DNA of 64,000 bases from Erythrobacter sp. YT30 (lineage in GTDB: Bacteria; Pseudomonadota; Alphaproteobacteria; Sphingomonadales; Sphingomonadaceae). The first letter of the stretch is position 1. Each line of letters opens with the position of its first letter. The notes under the pieces were generated by a model. The model did not search any database and was not told the DNA's origin. It worked only from the letters and a program-made list of their open reading frames with translations. Shown here piece after piece: positions 1 to 8,530 of the stretch. The position numbers and the translations under genes were made by a program. The stretch is taken from positions 682,001 through 746,000 of the forward strand of contig NZ_LMAF01000001.1 in NCBI RefSeq assembly GCF_001542875.1. The letters are read 5' to 3'.

Positions 1-463
1 GGTTCACCTCGCGCAAGGCCGTCCTCGCCTGCTCGGTAATCTTCTGGTCGCGGTTCACATCCGAGATCTGCTCGTAATACGACAGCGCGATCAGGTAATA
101 CGCATAGGGCGCATCCTTGTTGCCCGGGTGGATCGACAAGAAGCGCTGCGCATTCTGGATCGACTTGTTGTAATCCCTCGCAATGTAATAGCTGAATGCG
201 CTCATCAACTGCGCGCGCCGGGCCCACGGTGAATAGGGATGCTGGCGCTCCACCTCGTCAAACAGCGCCGCTGCCACCAGAGTGTTCCCGCTGTCCAAGC
301 GTCGCTGCGCCTCACCGTAAAGCGATTCCACATCGCGCGCGACATAGGCGACATCTTCATTCGCCGAAGACCCTCCGCAAGCAGCAAGAGTGGCGATGGC
401 CGCGCCCAGAACGGCTGAACGGGCGACAAGGCGGGTGGCGGATTTACGCGAGAATACGATCAT
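1..463 (-). CDS. bamD: BamD outer-membrane assembly lipoprotein, 5' part only
   Basis: The gene runs off the left edge, so only about the first 154 codons are present. The start has a basic N-terminus and hydrophobic stretch ending in a lipobox (LAAC, lipidated Cys at residue 29), as expected for an outer-membrane lipoprotein facing the periplasm. The mature part has TPR-like helices: residues around EDVAYVARDVESLYGEAQRR, then TLVAAALFDEVERQHPYSPW, then ARDYNKSIQNAQRFLSIHPG. BamD is the essential TPR lipoprotein that, with BamA, inserts beta-barrel proteins. The order and sequence of these helices match the family closely. The C-terminal TPRs cannot be judged because they lie outside the window. 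Confidence 0.9.
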   Translation of the reverse strand, partial: MIVFSRKSATRLVARSAVLGAAIATLAACGGSSANEDVAYVARDVESLYGEAQRRLDSGNTLVAAALFDEVERQHPYSPWARRAQLMSAFSYYIARDYNKSIQNAQRFLSIHPGNKDAPYAYYLIALSYYEQISDVNRDQKITEQARTALREVN

Positions 464-637
464 GGCCCGCCGTATAACCGGCCCCCACGTGAACGCCAAG
501 TGAAAGGGAGCTGTTTTCCCAAAAGCCGCACGCCCCACCAACCGCCGCAAAACCAAGCGGCGATTAACCCTGTTTCTCCACATAGCACAAACGCTTAGCG
601 CCCCATCACCTGGGCCTCCATGGACAGGGAACCCACA

Positions 638-796
638 ATGCTGCGTCAGATCTTCCGCGATGAAAGCGGCGCCACCGCGATTGAATACGGCCTTATCGCG
701 GCGCTCATTTCGATCGCCGCCATCCTCGCGTTTCAGGCGCTGGGCCTCAATCTTGGCAACACGTTCAACACGGTGAGCGAGGCGATGGCAGGCTAA
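638..796 (+). CDS. Flp/Fap-type pilin subunit, 52 aa
   Basis: This is a very short gene. The protein starts MLRQIFRDESGATAIEYGLI, which contains the hallmark G-A-T-A-I-E-Y-G-L-I segment of Flp type IVb pilins: prepilin peptidase cuts after the Gly and the Glu is at position +5. A roughly 20-residue hydrophobic helix (AALISIAAILAFQAL) follows, then a short polar tail. An AGGGA ribosome-binding site sits seven bases before the ATG; an in-frame ATG at 620 has a poorer context. Flp pilins form the fibre of Tad pili used for surface attachment. No tad assembly genes are visible here, so the secretion machinery must be elsewhere if the gene is functional. Confidence 0.85.
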   Translation: MLRQIFRDESGATAIEYGLIAALISIAAILAFQALGLNLGNTFNTVSEAMAG

Positions 797-849
797 GCCC
801 CTCGCCCCAACCATTTTCCTACTCGGCGGGTTTGTGATCTAGCCCGTGC

Positions 850-1635
850 ATGAGCCAGGCCACACCCAAAAACGCCGCAAAGCTCCCCGCGCTTACCGGC
901 ACCATCCCCGATTTCACCCCCGTCCCGCGCCAACGCATGCGCCGCGGCGGGTGGAGCGCTGATCGCCAGCGCGCCTTTATCGAAGCTTTAGCCGAAACCG
1001 GCAGCGTGCGCGCCGCCTGCCGCCGTCTTGGCGTGGGCGAGCACCACATCTACAAATTGCGCCGCCACCCCGAAGCGGAGAGCTTTCGCAAAGCCTGGGA
1101 GGCAGCGCTTGATTGCGGCATCCAGCGGATCGAGGATATCGCGATGGAGCGCGCGGTGAACGGCGTCGAAGTACCGGTCTATCACGCAGGCGAATTGATC
1201 GGCACGCGCCGAGCATACAATGATCGCCTGCTCATGTTCCTGCTCAAGAACAGGGCGCCCCAGCGGTTTCCCGAAGGCCAGGCCGGCATCCCCATGAGCA
1301 AGGCCGGATGGGCGCGCGAGAAAACCCGCCTCAAGCGGAAATGGCGCAAGAAATGGGAGGAAGAACGCGCTGCCAGTGAGCGCGCCGGCCAAAGGCAGAC
1401 CTCCGCCGCCGAAGTGCGCGCAAGCATTGATCGCAAGATCGAAAGCCTGCGCCGCGAAGCCGAAATCAAGCGTCAGCGCGAATGGGACATGCTCTCAGAA
1501 GAAACCCGAGCCGCATGGGAGCGCTTCGAAACCCTGCGCGACCGAGACCTAGACGCAATGCGCGCCGATGAAGACATGCGGCGTGCGGTAGAGCGAAAGC
1601 CGCGATTGTTGGTGGAGAAGAACGACCCCGCCTAG
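850..1635 (+). CDS. Helix-turn-helix protein with basic coiled-coil tail, unknown function
   Basis: The 261-residue protein is not one I can name. Residues about 36-75 (WSADRQRAFIEALAETGSV, then RAACRRLGV and IYKLRRHPE) look like a helix-turn-helix of the kind found in phage terminase small subunits and related DNA-binding proteins. From about residue 155 the protein is very rich in Arg, Lys and Glu and is probably a long charged coiled coil. No signal peptide or membrane segment is visible. It lies between the pilin gene and a TetR operator, with no phage genes around it, so a chromosomal DNA-binding role is an inference. The start follows the pilin stop by about 50 bases and has no clear Shine-Dalgarno sequence. 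Confidence 0.6.
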   Translation: MSQATPKNAAKLPALTGTIPDFTPVPRQRMRRGGWSADRQRAFIEALAETGSVRAACRRLGVGEHHIYKLRRHPEAESFRKAWEAALDCGIQRIEDIAMERAVNGVEVPVYHAGELIGTRRAYNDRLLMFLLKNRAPQRFPEGQAGIPMSKAGWAREKTRLKRKWRKKWEEERAASERAGQRQTSAAEVRASIDRKIESLRREAEIKRQREWDMLSEETRAAWERFETLRDRDLDAMRADEDMRRAVERKPRLLVEKNDPA

Positions 1636-1705
1636 CGCGCGCGATTGCGCACAGAAATGCAGATCCGCGCATAAGGTCTTGCCTTCAACGAAGCTTCATT
1701 CATAA

Positions 1706-1721
1706 GATAGTGATCACTATC
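1706..1721. promoter_or_regulatory. Perfect 16-bp palindrome, probable TetR operator
   Basis: GATAGTGATCACTATC reads identically on both strands. It lies 23 bases before the start codon of the TetR-family gene at 1745. Most TetR regulators bind inverted repeats of about this size near their own promoter, so autoregulation is the simple reading. No confident -10/-35 pair could be assigned around it. Confidence 0.6.
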
Positions 1722-1744
1722 GATTCGCTCGTTGAGGGGGTGGC

Positions 1745-2398
1745 ATGAACGCCCATCGCAAATCAGAAACAACGCCGCTCGATGCGTTGCGCAAACCGGC
1801 GCAGACGCGGGCACAGCAAACGGCCAGCCGCATACTGGATGCCGCCGCAGCGCTTCTTGAAGAGACGGGATTCGAAGACCTTTCCACCAACGCGATTTGT
1901 CGCCACGCTGGCGTCACACCACCGGCGCTGTATCGGTATTGGCCCAATAAGCATGCAGTGCTCGCTGCATTGGCTGAGCGCCTTCTTGGCAAGCAAAATG
2001 AACGCATGGCGCAGTGGGCGTTCAACGAGTTTAATGCTGGCGATCTGGAAGAGAGCTATCGGCTCCTCTTAACCGGACAGCTCGAAGTGACTTTGGAGCA
2101 GCCGGGCGGCTTATGGATCACCCGTGCGCTTCGGGCGTCGCCGACCACCGCAAGCATTCTCGACAAGTCCTCGGCAGAGCTTGTTCCCCTGCTCATCTCA
2201 ATGGGCCTTCCCGGAGCATCGACCGATCCAGATGCGCCGCTCGGCACACAAGTGCGCCTTGGCATCGAAATGGGTTACGCCGCGCTCGAATTGGCTTTGA
2301 ATGCCCAACCTGCGGAACGCACCCGCATCATCAAGGAATCGGCGTTTCTGCTCGTCACTCAGCATCGAACGATCATGAGCGCCTCCAACAAATCGTGA
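1745..2398 (+). CDS. TetR/AcrR-family transcriptional regulator
   Basis: The 217-residue protein has the TetR N-terminal DNA-binding domain at about residues 20-75: a first helix (ASRILDAAAALLEETGFEDL), then a helix-turn-helix with STNAICRHAGVTPPALYRYW and NKHAVL, the signature of the family. The C-terminal ligand-binding part is all-helical and not assignable to a ligand. GAGGGGG just before the ATG is a good ribosome-binding site. The perfect palindrome at 1706-1721 is a probable binding site. The lipoprotein gene at 2423 starts 24 bases after the stop and is probably co-transcribed, making that gene and the next one likely targets. The inducer is unknown. Confidence 0.85.
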   Translation: MNAHRKSETTPLDALRKPAQTRAQQTASRILDAAAALLEETGFEDLSTNAICRHAGVTPPALYRYWPNKHAVLAALAERLLGKQNERMAQWAFNEFNAGDLEESYRLLLTGQLEVTLEQPGGLWITRALRASPTTASILDKSSAELVPLLISMGLPGASTDPDAPLGTQVRLGIEMGYAALELALNAQPAERTRIIKESAFLLVTQHRTIMSASNKS

Positions 2399-2422
2399 GC
2401 AATTTCATGAAGGGATCGAACA

Positions 2423-3043
2423 ATGAAAACTGCGCGAATGATGATTGTCGCTGGCATGGCCGCAATAGTTTTGTCTGCATGCGCTACGCCCTATGACATG
2501 GGCGGACTGCCTGTTGGATTATTCCGCGGCAGCAAGACTGAACAGCTCGATGACAAGACGTACCGCATATACGTCAATGTCAGCACGTCGACCAAGCGCC
2601 AAACGGCATTCGATCACGCGAACCTGCGGATGGCGCAGCAGACGCTCGAAGCCGGATACCCCTATTTTCGGGTCTTGAATTTCGAGGATCAATCCAAACG
2701 CCAATATGGCATCAGATACAAGCAAACAGCAGAAGGCACCGGGTTGCCGCTTGATCCGTTCCGGTTGGGCATCGCAGCCGATCGATATTACAAAGGAACG
2801 GTCACGAAGCTCGACGGACGATTTCGCCTTGTCTCTGGTGAGGAAGCCAAAGATCTCCCTCGCAACCAATTTTACCATGCTTGGGGCATCTACGAACGCC
2901 TAGCGCCCAAGTACCTAGGCGATAAAATGAAATCCGAAGATCATTTTGCTGCGGTGATACTGGCAAGGCGCGAAGGCCTTCCCCTTGAAGAAGCGGAGCG
3001 AGAGCTGAACGAACGCTGGCAAGCATACAAAGCTGAACAATGA
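2423..3043 (+). CDS. Putative lipoprotein of unknown function
   Basis: The 206-residue protein begins with a lipoprotein signal (MKTARMMIVAGMAAIVLSAC, lipidated Cys at residue 20). The mature part has a stretch about 45-80 (TYRIYVNVSTSTKRQTAFDH, then ANLRMAQQTLEAGYPYFRVL) typical of small periplasmic lipoproteins in which each helix-strand unit relates to DUF4136-like folds; this relationship is a guess from pattern. The C-terminus is helical and charged (LPLEEAERELNERWQAYKAE). It follows the TetR gene by 24 bases with AAGGGATCG as a plausible ribosome-binding site. Its last four bases overlap the start of the next gene (ATGA), indicating translational coupling. Confidence 0.7.
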   Translation: MKTARMMIVAGMAAIVLSACATPYDMGGLPVGLFRGSKTEQLDDKTYRIYVNVSTSTKRQTAFDHANLRMAQQTLEAGYPYFRVLNFEDQSKRQYGIRYKQTAEGTGLPLDPFRLGIAADRYYKGTVTKLDGRFRLVSGEEAKDLPRNQFYHAWGIYERLAPKYLGDKMKSEDHFAAVILARREGLPLEEAERELNERWQAYKAEQ

Positions 3044-4128
3044 CCTGTTGGCGCCAAATCAGAGCAACCGCAGGGGCCTGCGCACTCTTGTCAGCATCTG
3101 TTAGCAGCTTGGCACAAAGCCACACCCTAGAACGGCACGAGGAAACTGAGCAGGCTGACCATTCTGAAGACCGTCTCGTGCCCAGACTGTCTGAGCAGGA
3201 TATTAGATTGACGTCTGGATTACGAAGATACGTCCCAACCTACACCGCCATATTCGGTAGCGAGCCCGGGATTTTCGTGTTTGACACCGCCCCATTCCTG
3301 AAAGTCGAAAGGCTAGCCATCGCCCGTATCGAAGATAGCCAATGGACAAGCGTGGCTTTCGATCGGGACAAAGACCGATATTCGTGCGAAGGCTCTCGTG
3401 CGCCTGTCCGAAAATGGGGTTTGCCTTCCATCGTGACCGCTTCGATCGAGATCGATGACGCCACCGATGAAGTGTCGGCTACCGAAACATTTGTCTCCGA
3501 CTCGCAAACAATCCTCATCGCGCTGTCACGTCCAATCATCGAAGTTTGGAGCAATGATGCAATCGATGCGCGAGATGATGGAGAGGTCGCGTATGTGCTC
3601 GACCGTTGCCGTGCAATCATAGACAAAGCCGATGTCCCAGGCTTACCGCTCAACGACGAGGAAAGACGTCGCTTTGCTGGGCCACACGGTCTGATCAATC
3701 TGGAACCAGGTGAGAGCCACATTTCGGCTCTTTTCGAAGCCAAACCAGGTTTATACTGGTTGAAGCCTTCATCGCGATCAGCTCAGCCTTGGCCCTTCAT
3801 GGTTGCTAGAGTGACTGATGCTGATTGGACAGCTTTGCACTATGTCCCAAATTCCGATGATTTCCGGTGTGAAGGAGCGATAGCCCCTGAGCGCGCGGGC
3901 GGCTTGCCGGGGATCGTTCGCACTCGTTTGCACTACGACACCGGCGAAGTGCCACCCTTAGATGTCGATAAGAGCAATCACGCGACAATCGTGCCGCTTC
4001 TCTCGCGGAAGGTCAGCTACCTCGACGACGCCGAAAGAGCAGAGCAGATCGCAGCATTCCCGGACGTCCAAGACTATCTTGATGAGTGCCGCAGATTGGT
4101 CGATCTTGCTCCCGAAAATCCGGAATAG
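3040..4128 (+). CDS. Secreted protein made of two copies of an unrecognised domain
   Basis: The 362-residue protein has a likely signal peptide (ATAGACALLSASVSSLAQS, cleavage near residue 26). Residues about 75-197 and 235-357 align with each other: each has E/KPG(I/L) followed by hydrophobic strands, a W-T-(S/A) turn, D-x-(Y/F)-x-C-E-G, an A-P then G-L-P-x-I-V, and a final Y-x-L/D-C-R-x-I/L-x-D-x-A helix. The paired cysteines are C116/C190 and C277/C350, a spacing suited to one disulfide per domain in the periplasm. I do not recognise the domain. The start overlaps the lipoprotein stop (ATGA), so the two proteins are probably made together and may act together in the envelope. Confidence 0.7.
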   Translation: MTCWRQIRATAGACALLSASVSSLAQSHTLERHEETEQADHSEDRLVPRLSEQDIRLTSGLRRYVPTYTAIFGSEPGIFVFDTAPFLKVERLAIARIEDSQWTSVAFDRDKDRYSCEGSRAPVRKWGLPSIVTASIEIDDATDEVSATETFVSDSQTILIALSRPIIEVWSNDAIDARDDGEVAYVLDRCRAIIDKADVPGLPLNDEERRRFAGPHGLINLEPGESHISALFEAKPGLYWLKPSSRSAQPWPFMVARVTDADWTALHYVPNSDDFRCEGAIAPERAGGLPGIVRTRLHYDTGEVPPLDVDKSNHATIVPLLSRKVSYLDDAERAEQIAAFPDVQDYLDECRRLVDLAPENPE

Positions 4129-4219
4129 CCTTGATGTGACCAGCGCATATTTGCTCGTTTCTTGAGATTGGTACTGATCAACGATCCCGAGCGCGATGGG
4201 CTGGACCAACCGCGGACCT

Positions 4220-6037
4220 TCATTCTTCCCCCATTCGCAGCGCGGCAATAAACGCCTCCTGCGGAATACTCACGTTTCCGTATTCGCGCATCTTCGCTTT
4301 GCCCTTTTTCTGCTTTTCGAGCAGCTTCTTCTTACGGCTAATGTCGCCGCCATAGCATTTGGCCGTAACGTCCTTGCGCATGGCTGCGATCGTCTCGCGG
4401 GCGATGATCTTGCCGCCTATCGCGGCCTGAACGGGAATCTTGAACAAGTGCCGTGGAATCAAGTCCTTAAGGCGCTCACACATGCCCCGACCACGCTCTT
4501 CGGCGACCCCCCGATGCACGATCAGCGACAGCGCATCAACGGGCTCTGCGTTAACCAAGATATTCATCTTAACAAGATCGCCTTCGCGACTGCCTATCTG
4601 TTCATAGTCAAACGAGGCATAGCCACGCGAGATGGACTTGAGGCGGTCGTAGAAGTCGAACACGACCTCGTTCAATGGCAACTCGTACGTCACCTGCGCG
4701 CGCCCGCCGACATAGGTGAGATCGGTCTGGATGCCGCGGCGATCCTGGCACAGTTTGAGGATCGCGCCCAGATACTCATCCGGGGTGTAGATCACCGCCT
4801 TTATCCACGGCTCCTCGATCATTTCGATGCGGTTTACATCGGGCCAATCAGCCGGGTTGTGGATGTCGATAACCTGCGCGTCTTCGGTCTTCGATTTGGA
4901 GAGATGCACGCGGTAAACGACGCTTGGCGCGGTGGTGATGAGATCGAGATCGTATTCGCGTGAGAGGCGTTCCTGTATGATCTCAAGGTGGAGAAGGCCC
5001 AGAAAGCCAGCCCGGAAACCAAAGCCCAATGCGGCAGAGCTTTCCATTTCAAAGCTGAAGCTGGCATCGTTAAGGCGCAGTTTGCCAATGCTTTCGCGCA
5101 GTTTCTCAAAGTCAGCAGCGTCGACGGGGAAGAGGCCGCAGAAAACGACGGGCTGGACTTCCTTGTATCCGGGGAGCGCTTCGGTTGCCCCGCCCTTCAC
5201 TGTCGTGATCGTGTCACCGACGCGGGCCTGTTCAACCTCTTTGATCTGCGCGGTGATAAATCCGATTTCGCCGGGGCCAAGCTCTTCAAGGTCAGTGCGT
5301 TTGGGGGTGAAGCAGCCGACGCGGTCAACAAGGTGCTGCGTGCCGCCCTGCATGAACTTGATGTTGAGCCCTTTAGTGAGCGCGCCTTCGATCACGCGGA
5401 CAAGAATAACGACGCCGAGATAGGGATCGTACCAAGAATCTACGAGGCTGGCTTTGAGGGGTTTGTCCCGCTCACCATTGGGCGGAGGGATCTTGGCGAC
5501 GACAGCTTCGAGCACGTCTTCAATGCCAATGCCGGTTTTGGCAGACGCCATTACGGCTTCGGATGCATCAAGGCCAATCACATCTTCGATTTCCTGCTGG
5601 ACGCGTTCGGGCTCAGCAGCGGGAAGATCGACCTTGTTTATGACGGGGACGATTTCGTGGTCATGCTCGATCGACTGGTAGACATTGGCAAGCGTTTGCG
5701 CCTCGACACCTTGTGCAGCGTCAACAACCAGCAGCGCGCCTTCGCAGGCGGCGAGTGAGCGAGAGACCTCGTAAGCGAAATCGACGTGACCGGGTGTGTC
5801 CATCAGATTGAGCTGATAGGTCTCGCCGTCCTTGGCTTTATAATTGAGACGGACGGTCTGTGCCTTGATGGTGATGCCGCGCTCTTTCTCAATGTCCATG
5901 TTATCGAGGACTTGCTCCGACATCTCACGCTCGGTGAGGCCGCCAGTGAATTGAATCAACCGATCAGCAAGCGTGGACTTGCCGTGATCGATATGAGCGA
6001 TAATCGAGAAATTGCGGATCTTGGAAAGGTCAGTCAT
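4220..6037 (-). CDS. lepA: Elongation factor 4 (LepA), ribosome back-translocase GTPase
   Basis: At 605 residues this is full-length LepA. The GTPase domain has [14 protein letters not shown] (P-loop, from residue 14), a switch region with [19 protein letters not shown] (G3) and NKVDLP (G4). EF-G-like domains II, III and V follow, then the LepA-specific C-terminal domain with [18 protein letters not shown] and the ending [20 protein letters not shown]. LepA binds ribosomes stalled in awkward states and affects initiation and elongation under stress. It is transcribed away from the GGDEF cluster's direction only in the sense of lying downstream of it on the same strand, 116 bases after that gene's start side. 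A short charged end (GEE) is normal. Confidence 0.98.
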   Translation of the reverse strand: MTDLSKIRNFSIIAHIDHGKSTLADRLIQFTGGLTEREMSEQVLDNMDIEKERGITIKAQTVRLNYKAKDGETYQLNLMDTPGHVDFAYEVSRSLAACEGALLVVDAAQGVEAQTLANVYQSIEHDHEIVPVINKVDLPAAEPERVQQEIEDVIGLDASEAVMASAKTGIGIEDVLEAVVAKIPPPNGERDKPLKASLVDSWYDPYLGVVILVRVIEGALTKGLNIKFMQGGTQHLVDRVGCFTPKRTDLEELGPGEIGFITAQIKEVEQARVGDTITTVKGGATEALPGYKEVQPVVFCGLFPVDAADFEKLRESIGKLRLNDASFSFEMESSAALGFGFRAGFLGLLHLEIIQERLSREYDLDLITTAPSVVYRVHLSKSKTEDAQVIDIHNPADWPDVNRIEMIEEPWIKAVIYTPDEYLGAILKLCQDRRGIQTDLTYVGGRAQVTYELPLNEVVFDFYDRLKSISRGYASFDYEQIGSREGDLVKMNILVNAEPVDALSLIVHRGVAEERGRGMCERLKDLIPRHLFKIPVQAAIGGKIIARETIAAMRKDVTAKCYGGDISRKKKLLEKQKKGKAKMREYGNVSIPQEAFIAALRMGEE

Positions 6038-6153
6038 TGTTACGCGCAGATAGCTTTAGGAAACGGCGATGTCATTCGCGAAAACGCGCAAATCCAGAAG
6101 CAATGTGTTGCAAAGCTGAGAACCTGCGTTTTTAACGCAGACTAGGTACGCAA

Positions 6154-8397
6154 TCAGGCGGCTTCGGGTTTCATCGCGGTGGCGTAGCCGAACTGAGGGA
6201 CACTGCCTGTTTGACCCAGCAATCCGCCTTCCATTCCCGCATAATTGCCTTGCGATAGGGCTGCCAAAGGCGCTCCTGCGGATGCCAGCGCATAAGGAGA
6301 TACGCGGTTGCGCGTTACAAGGCCGCCCGAACCATCATCGATGAGGTTCTGCTCAAATTCGAGACCCTGTGTATCATCATTGGTACGAATGACTGTCGCA
6401 ACGGCCAACTGGCCACCGCCCAGATCGACCACGAACTGCGTACCCTTGGGTACATCCACCAAACCCTGGATCAATGCGCCTGAGCGCGACAGATTGCGCA
6501 AGGTGACCTCATAAGAGTGATCATCGTGGATCACCTGGATCTTACGGAAGACGGTACGGCGGCGCGCGCGTTTGGTCCTGTCCCCGCTTGGCGCAATCTT
6601 CCAGGCATCGCCCGTCAATTCCTCAGCGACTGTCGTGCCGCTGACGGGATCGGAGTAGATGGGGCCTTGGACATATTTGACGCCGCACTCGACGAGCGCC
6701 TTGTTTAAAGCCTCAGTCTCAATGCCATTTGCAATCGTATTCATTTCCATCGCGCCTGCGAGCGCGACAATTGCACGGATCAGGCCAAGACCGCTTGCAT
6801 CATCACCGTCACCGCGCCTTTCCGTGTTGCGGTCTGCCTCTGCAATCAATCCTTCGTCGATTTTGATCGAATCAAATGGTGCGCGGCGCAGATAGGCAAG
6901 CGATGAATAGCCCGAGCCAAACTCATCGAGCGTCAAACGGACGCCAAGCTTGAACAATGAGGCGAGGATACGGTCAACGGCATTGGTGTCACCGAAAAAG
7001 ACCGCTTCGGTGATTTCCAATTCGAGACGTGCCGGTGATAGCTCAGCATCTGTCAGCGCATCGGAAACTCTTTCGACGAAGTCTTGCGAATTGAGTAGAG
7101 CCGGCGCGACATTCACCGATACACGGACGCTCTCGGGCCACTCGGCAGCATTGCGGCAGGCCTCCTTGATCGACCAAAGCCCGACTTCGCTGGTCTGGCT
7201 TGAACCATCAAGAATCTGCGCAAATTCTTCGCTTACAATAGCGCCGCGCTGGGCATGGTTCCAACCGACTTGCGCTTCAAGGCAGCGAACTTGCTGTGTC
7301 TTGGTATCAACGATGGGTTGGTATTCGAGGAAGAGCTGGTTGTCGCGAACTGCTTCCCCAAGGTCTTCTTCAAGACGGCGACGGAAAATGGCCTCATTTT
7401 CAAGATCGCCCGAGAAAAAGCGATACTGCCCTCGCCCACCATTTTTTGCCGCATAAAGAGCAAGGTCGGCTGAGCGCACGATCTCATCCATAGTCACACC
7501 ATCATGCGGAGCGATCGCTATGCCGACAGATGCACCGATTACGCAGCGACCTTCATCAAGCGAATAGGGTTGGCGCAGCATATCGATGATCTTCATCGCG
7601 ATATCGCCAAGTTCACCGCGATCATCGCAATCGGGAATCATCACTTGAAATTCATCGCCGCCGAGCCGTCCGATCTCACATTCACGCTCGATCGCGCGGC
7701 CAAGACGCGTCGCAACCTGCTTCAGCAGCTCATCGCCTGCCGCATGACCCAAAGTGTCATTTACTTGCTTGAAACGATCAAGATCGAGCATCAGGATCGC
7801 GCAATTGCGCTTGGCTGATTTGAAAGCTGTCAGCGTCGTCTCAATCCGGTGCGCCATGTGATGGCGATTGGCGAGGCCTGTCAGGGAGTCGAATTTGGCG
7901 AGCCGCGCGGTTTCCTGTTCGCGGTAGAATTCCTCGGTAATGTCCGCTCCGGTGCCGCGAAAGCCGCGAAAGTCGCCGGATTTACTGAATACAGGCTGGC
8001 CCGACAAACGAAGCACTGCACCGTCCGGTTTCTTTACAGCACGCAAAGCAAAGCCTGAAAACGCTTTGTGCGCACCCAGCATCAATGCAAGCGACTTGGT
8101 TCGTCCTTCGCGTGAAGCGGATTCGAAAATGCTCGACAGCGGCTGGCCGATAAGATCGCCCAGAGGCAGATCGACGCGCTCGGCAATGGCGGCACTCAAA
8201 TAGGTGAGATTTCCCGCCTCGTCACTGGCCCAGAACCAGCCAAGGCCCGATTGTTCCAGGTCATCAAGCATTGCCAGCTTTTCACCATCAGACAGTGCAT
8301 TTGCCGCATCACCGGCATAGCTCGAGCCGCCGCTGCGTCCCCGCACCGACGAACTGCCTGATTTTGATGACAAGAAACCCTTAAAGGGCACTGGCAA
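6154..8397 (-). CDS. PAS-GGDEF-EAL-PilZ protein with eroded EAL site
   Basis: The 747-residue cytosolic protein has a PAS domain (about 45-155), a GGDEF domain with intact GRLGGDEF (246-250), an EAL domain (about 345-590) and a C-terminal PilZ domain (about 610-690) with RRRTVFR and NLSRSG. The diguanylate cyclase signature is intact but there is no RxxD inhibitory site at the usual spacing. The EAL domain is degenerate: EAQ at 374-376 instead of EAL, DEF at 491-493 instead of DDF, and ANGIET instead of AEGVET. It may therefore cyclise GTP and bind c-di-GMP through PilZ without hydrolysing it. It is the last of three paralogues in a row on this strand, 133 bases beyond the middle one. Confidence 0.92.
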   Translation of the reverse strand: MPVPFKGFLSSKSGSSSVRGRSGGSSYAGDAANALSDGEKLAMLDDLEQSGLGWFWASDEAGNLTYLSAAIAERVDLPLGDLIGQPLSSIFESASREGRTKSLALMLGAHKAFSGFALRAVKKPDGAVLRLSGQPVFSKSGDFRGFRGTGADITEEFYREQETARLAKFDSLTGLANRHHMAHRIETTLTAFKSAKRNCAILMLDLDRFKQVNDTLGHAAGDELLKQVATRLGRAIERECEIGRLGGDEFQVMIPDCDDRGELGDIAMKIIDMLRQPYSLDEGRCVIGASVGIAIAPHDGVTMDEIVRSADLALYAAKNGGRGQYRFFSGDLENEAIFRRRLEEDLGEAVRDNQLFLEYQPIVDTKTQQVRCLEAQVGWNHAQRGAIVSEEFAQILDGSSQTSEVGLWSIKEACRNAAEWPESVRVSVNVAPALLNSQDFVERVSDALTDAELSPARLELEITEAVFFGDTNAVDRILASLFKLGVRLTLDEFGSGYSSLAYLRRAPFDSIKIDEGLIAEADRNTERRGDGDDASGLGLIRAIVALAGAMEMNTIANGIETEALNKALVECGVKYVQGPIYSDPVSGTTVAEELTGDAWKIAPSGDRTKRARRRTVFRKIQVIHDDHSYEVTLRNLSRSGALIQGLVDVPKGTQFVVDLGGGQLAVATVIRTNDDTQGLEFEQNLIDDGSGGLVTRNRVSPYALASAGAPLAALSQGNYAGMEGGLLGQTGSVPQFGYATAMKPEAA

Positions 8398-8530
8398 AGG
8401 TCCTTCTCGTGTGAACTGGCCCCAACGGGCGCTTTAACAATGCCAAGATGTAAATCCGTTTGGTTACTTTTCTGCTAAGAATTTGGCCGGACACAACGGA
8501 ATTGCAGAGTGCAGCGCTATTTTGACGTTC

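Noticed and set aside
4196..5758. Long plus-strand reading frames of about 255 codons opposite lepA
   Set aside because: They are antisense to a strongly conserved GTPase, have no recognisable domain and no ribosome-binding site.
6124..6140. CTGCGTT-TTT-AACGCAG hairpin between the GGDEF-EAL gene and lepA
   Set aside because: Only seven pairs and no T-run on the minus strand, so not a convincing terminator.
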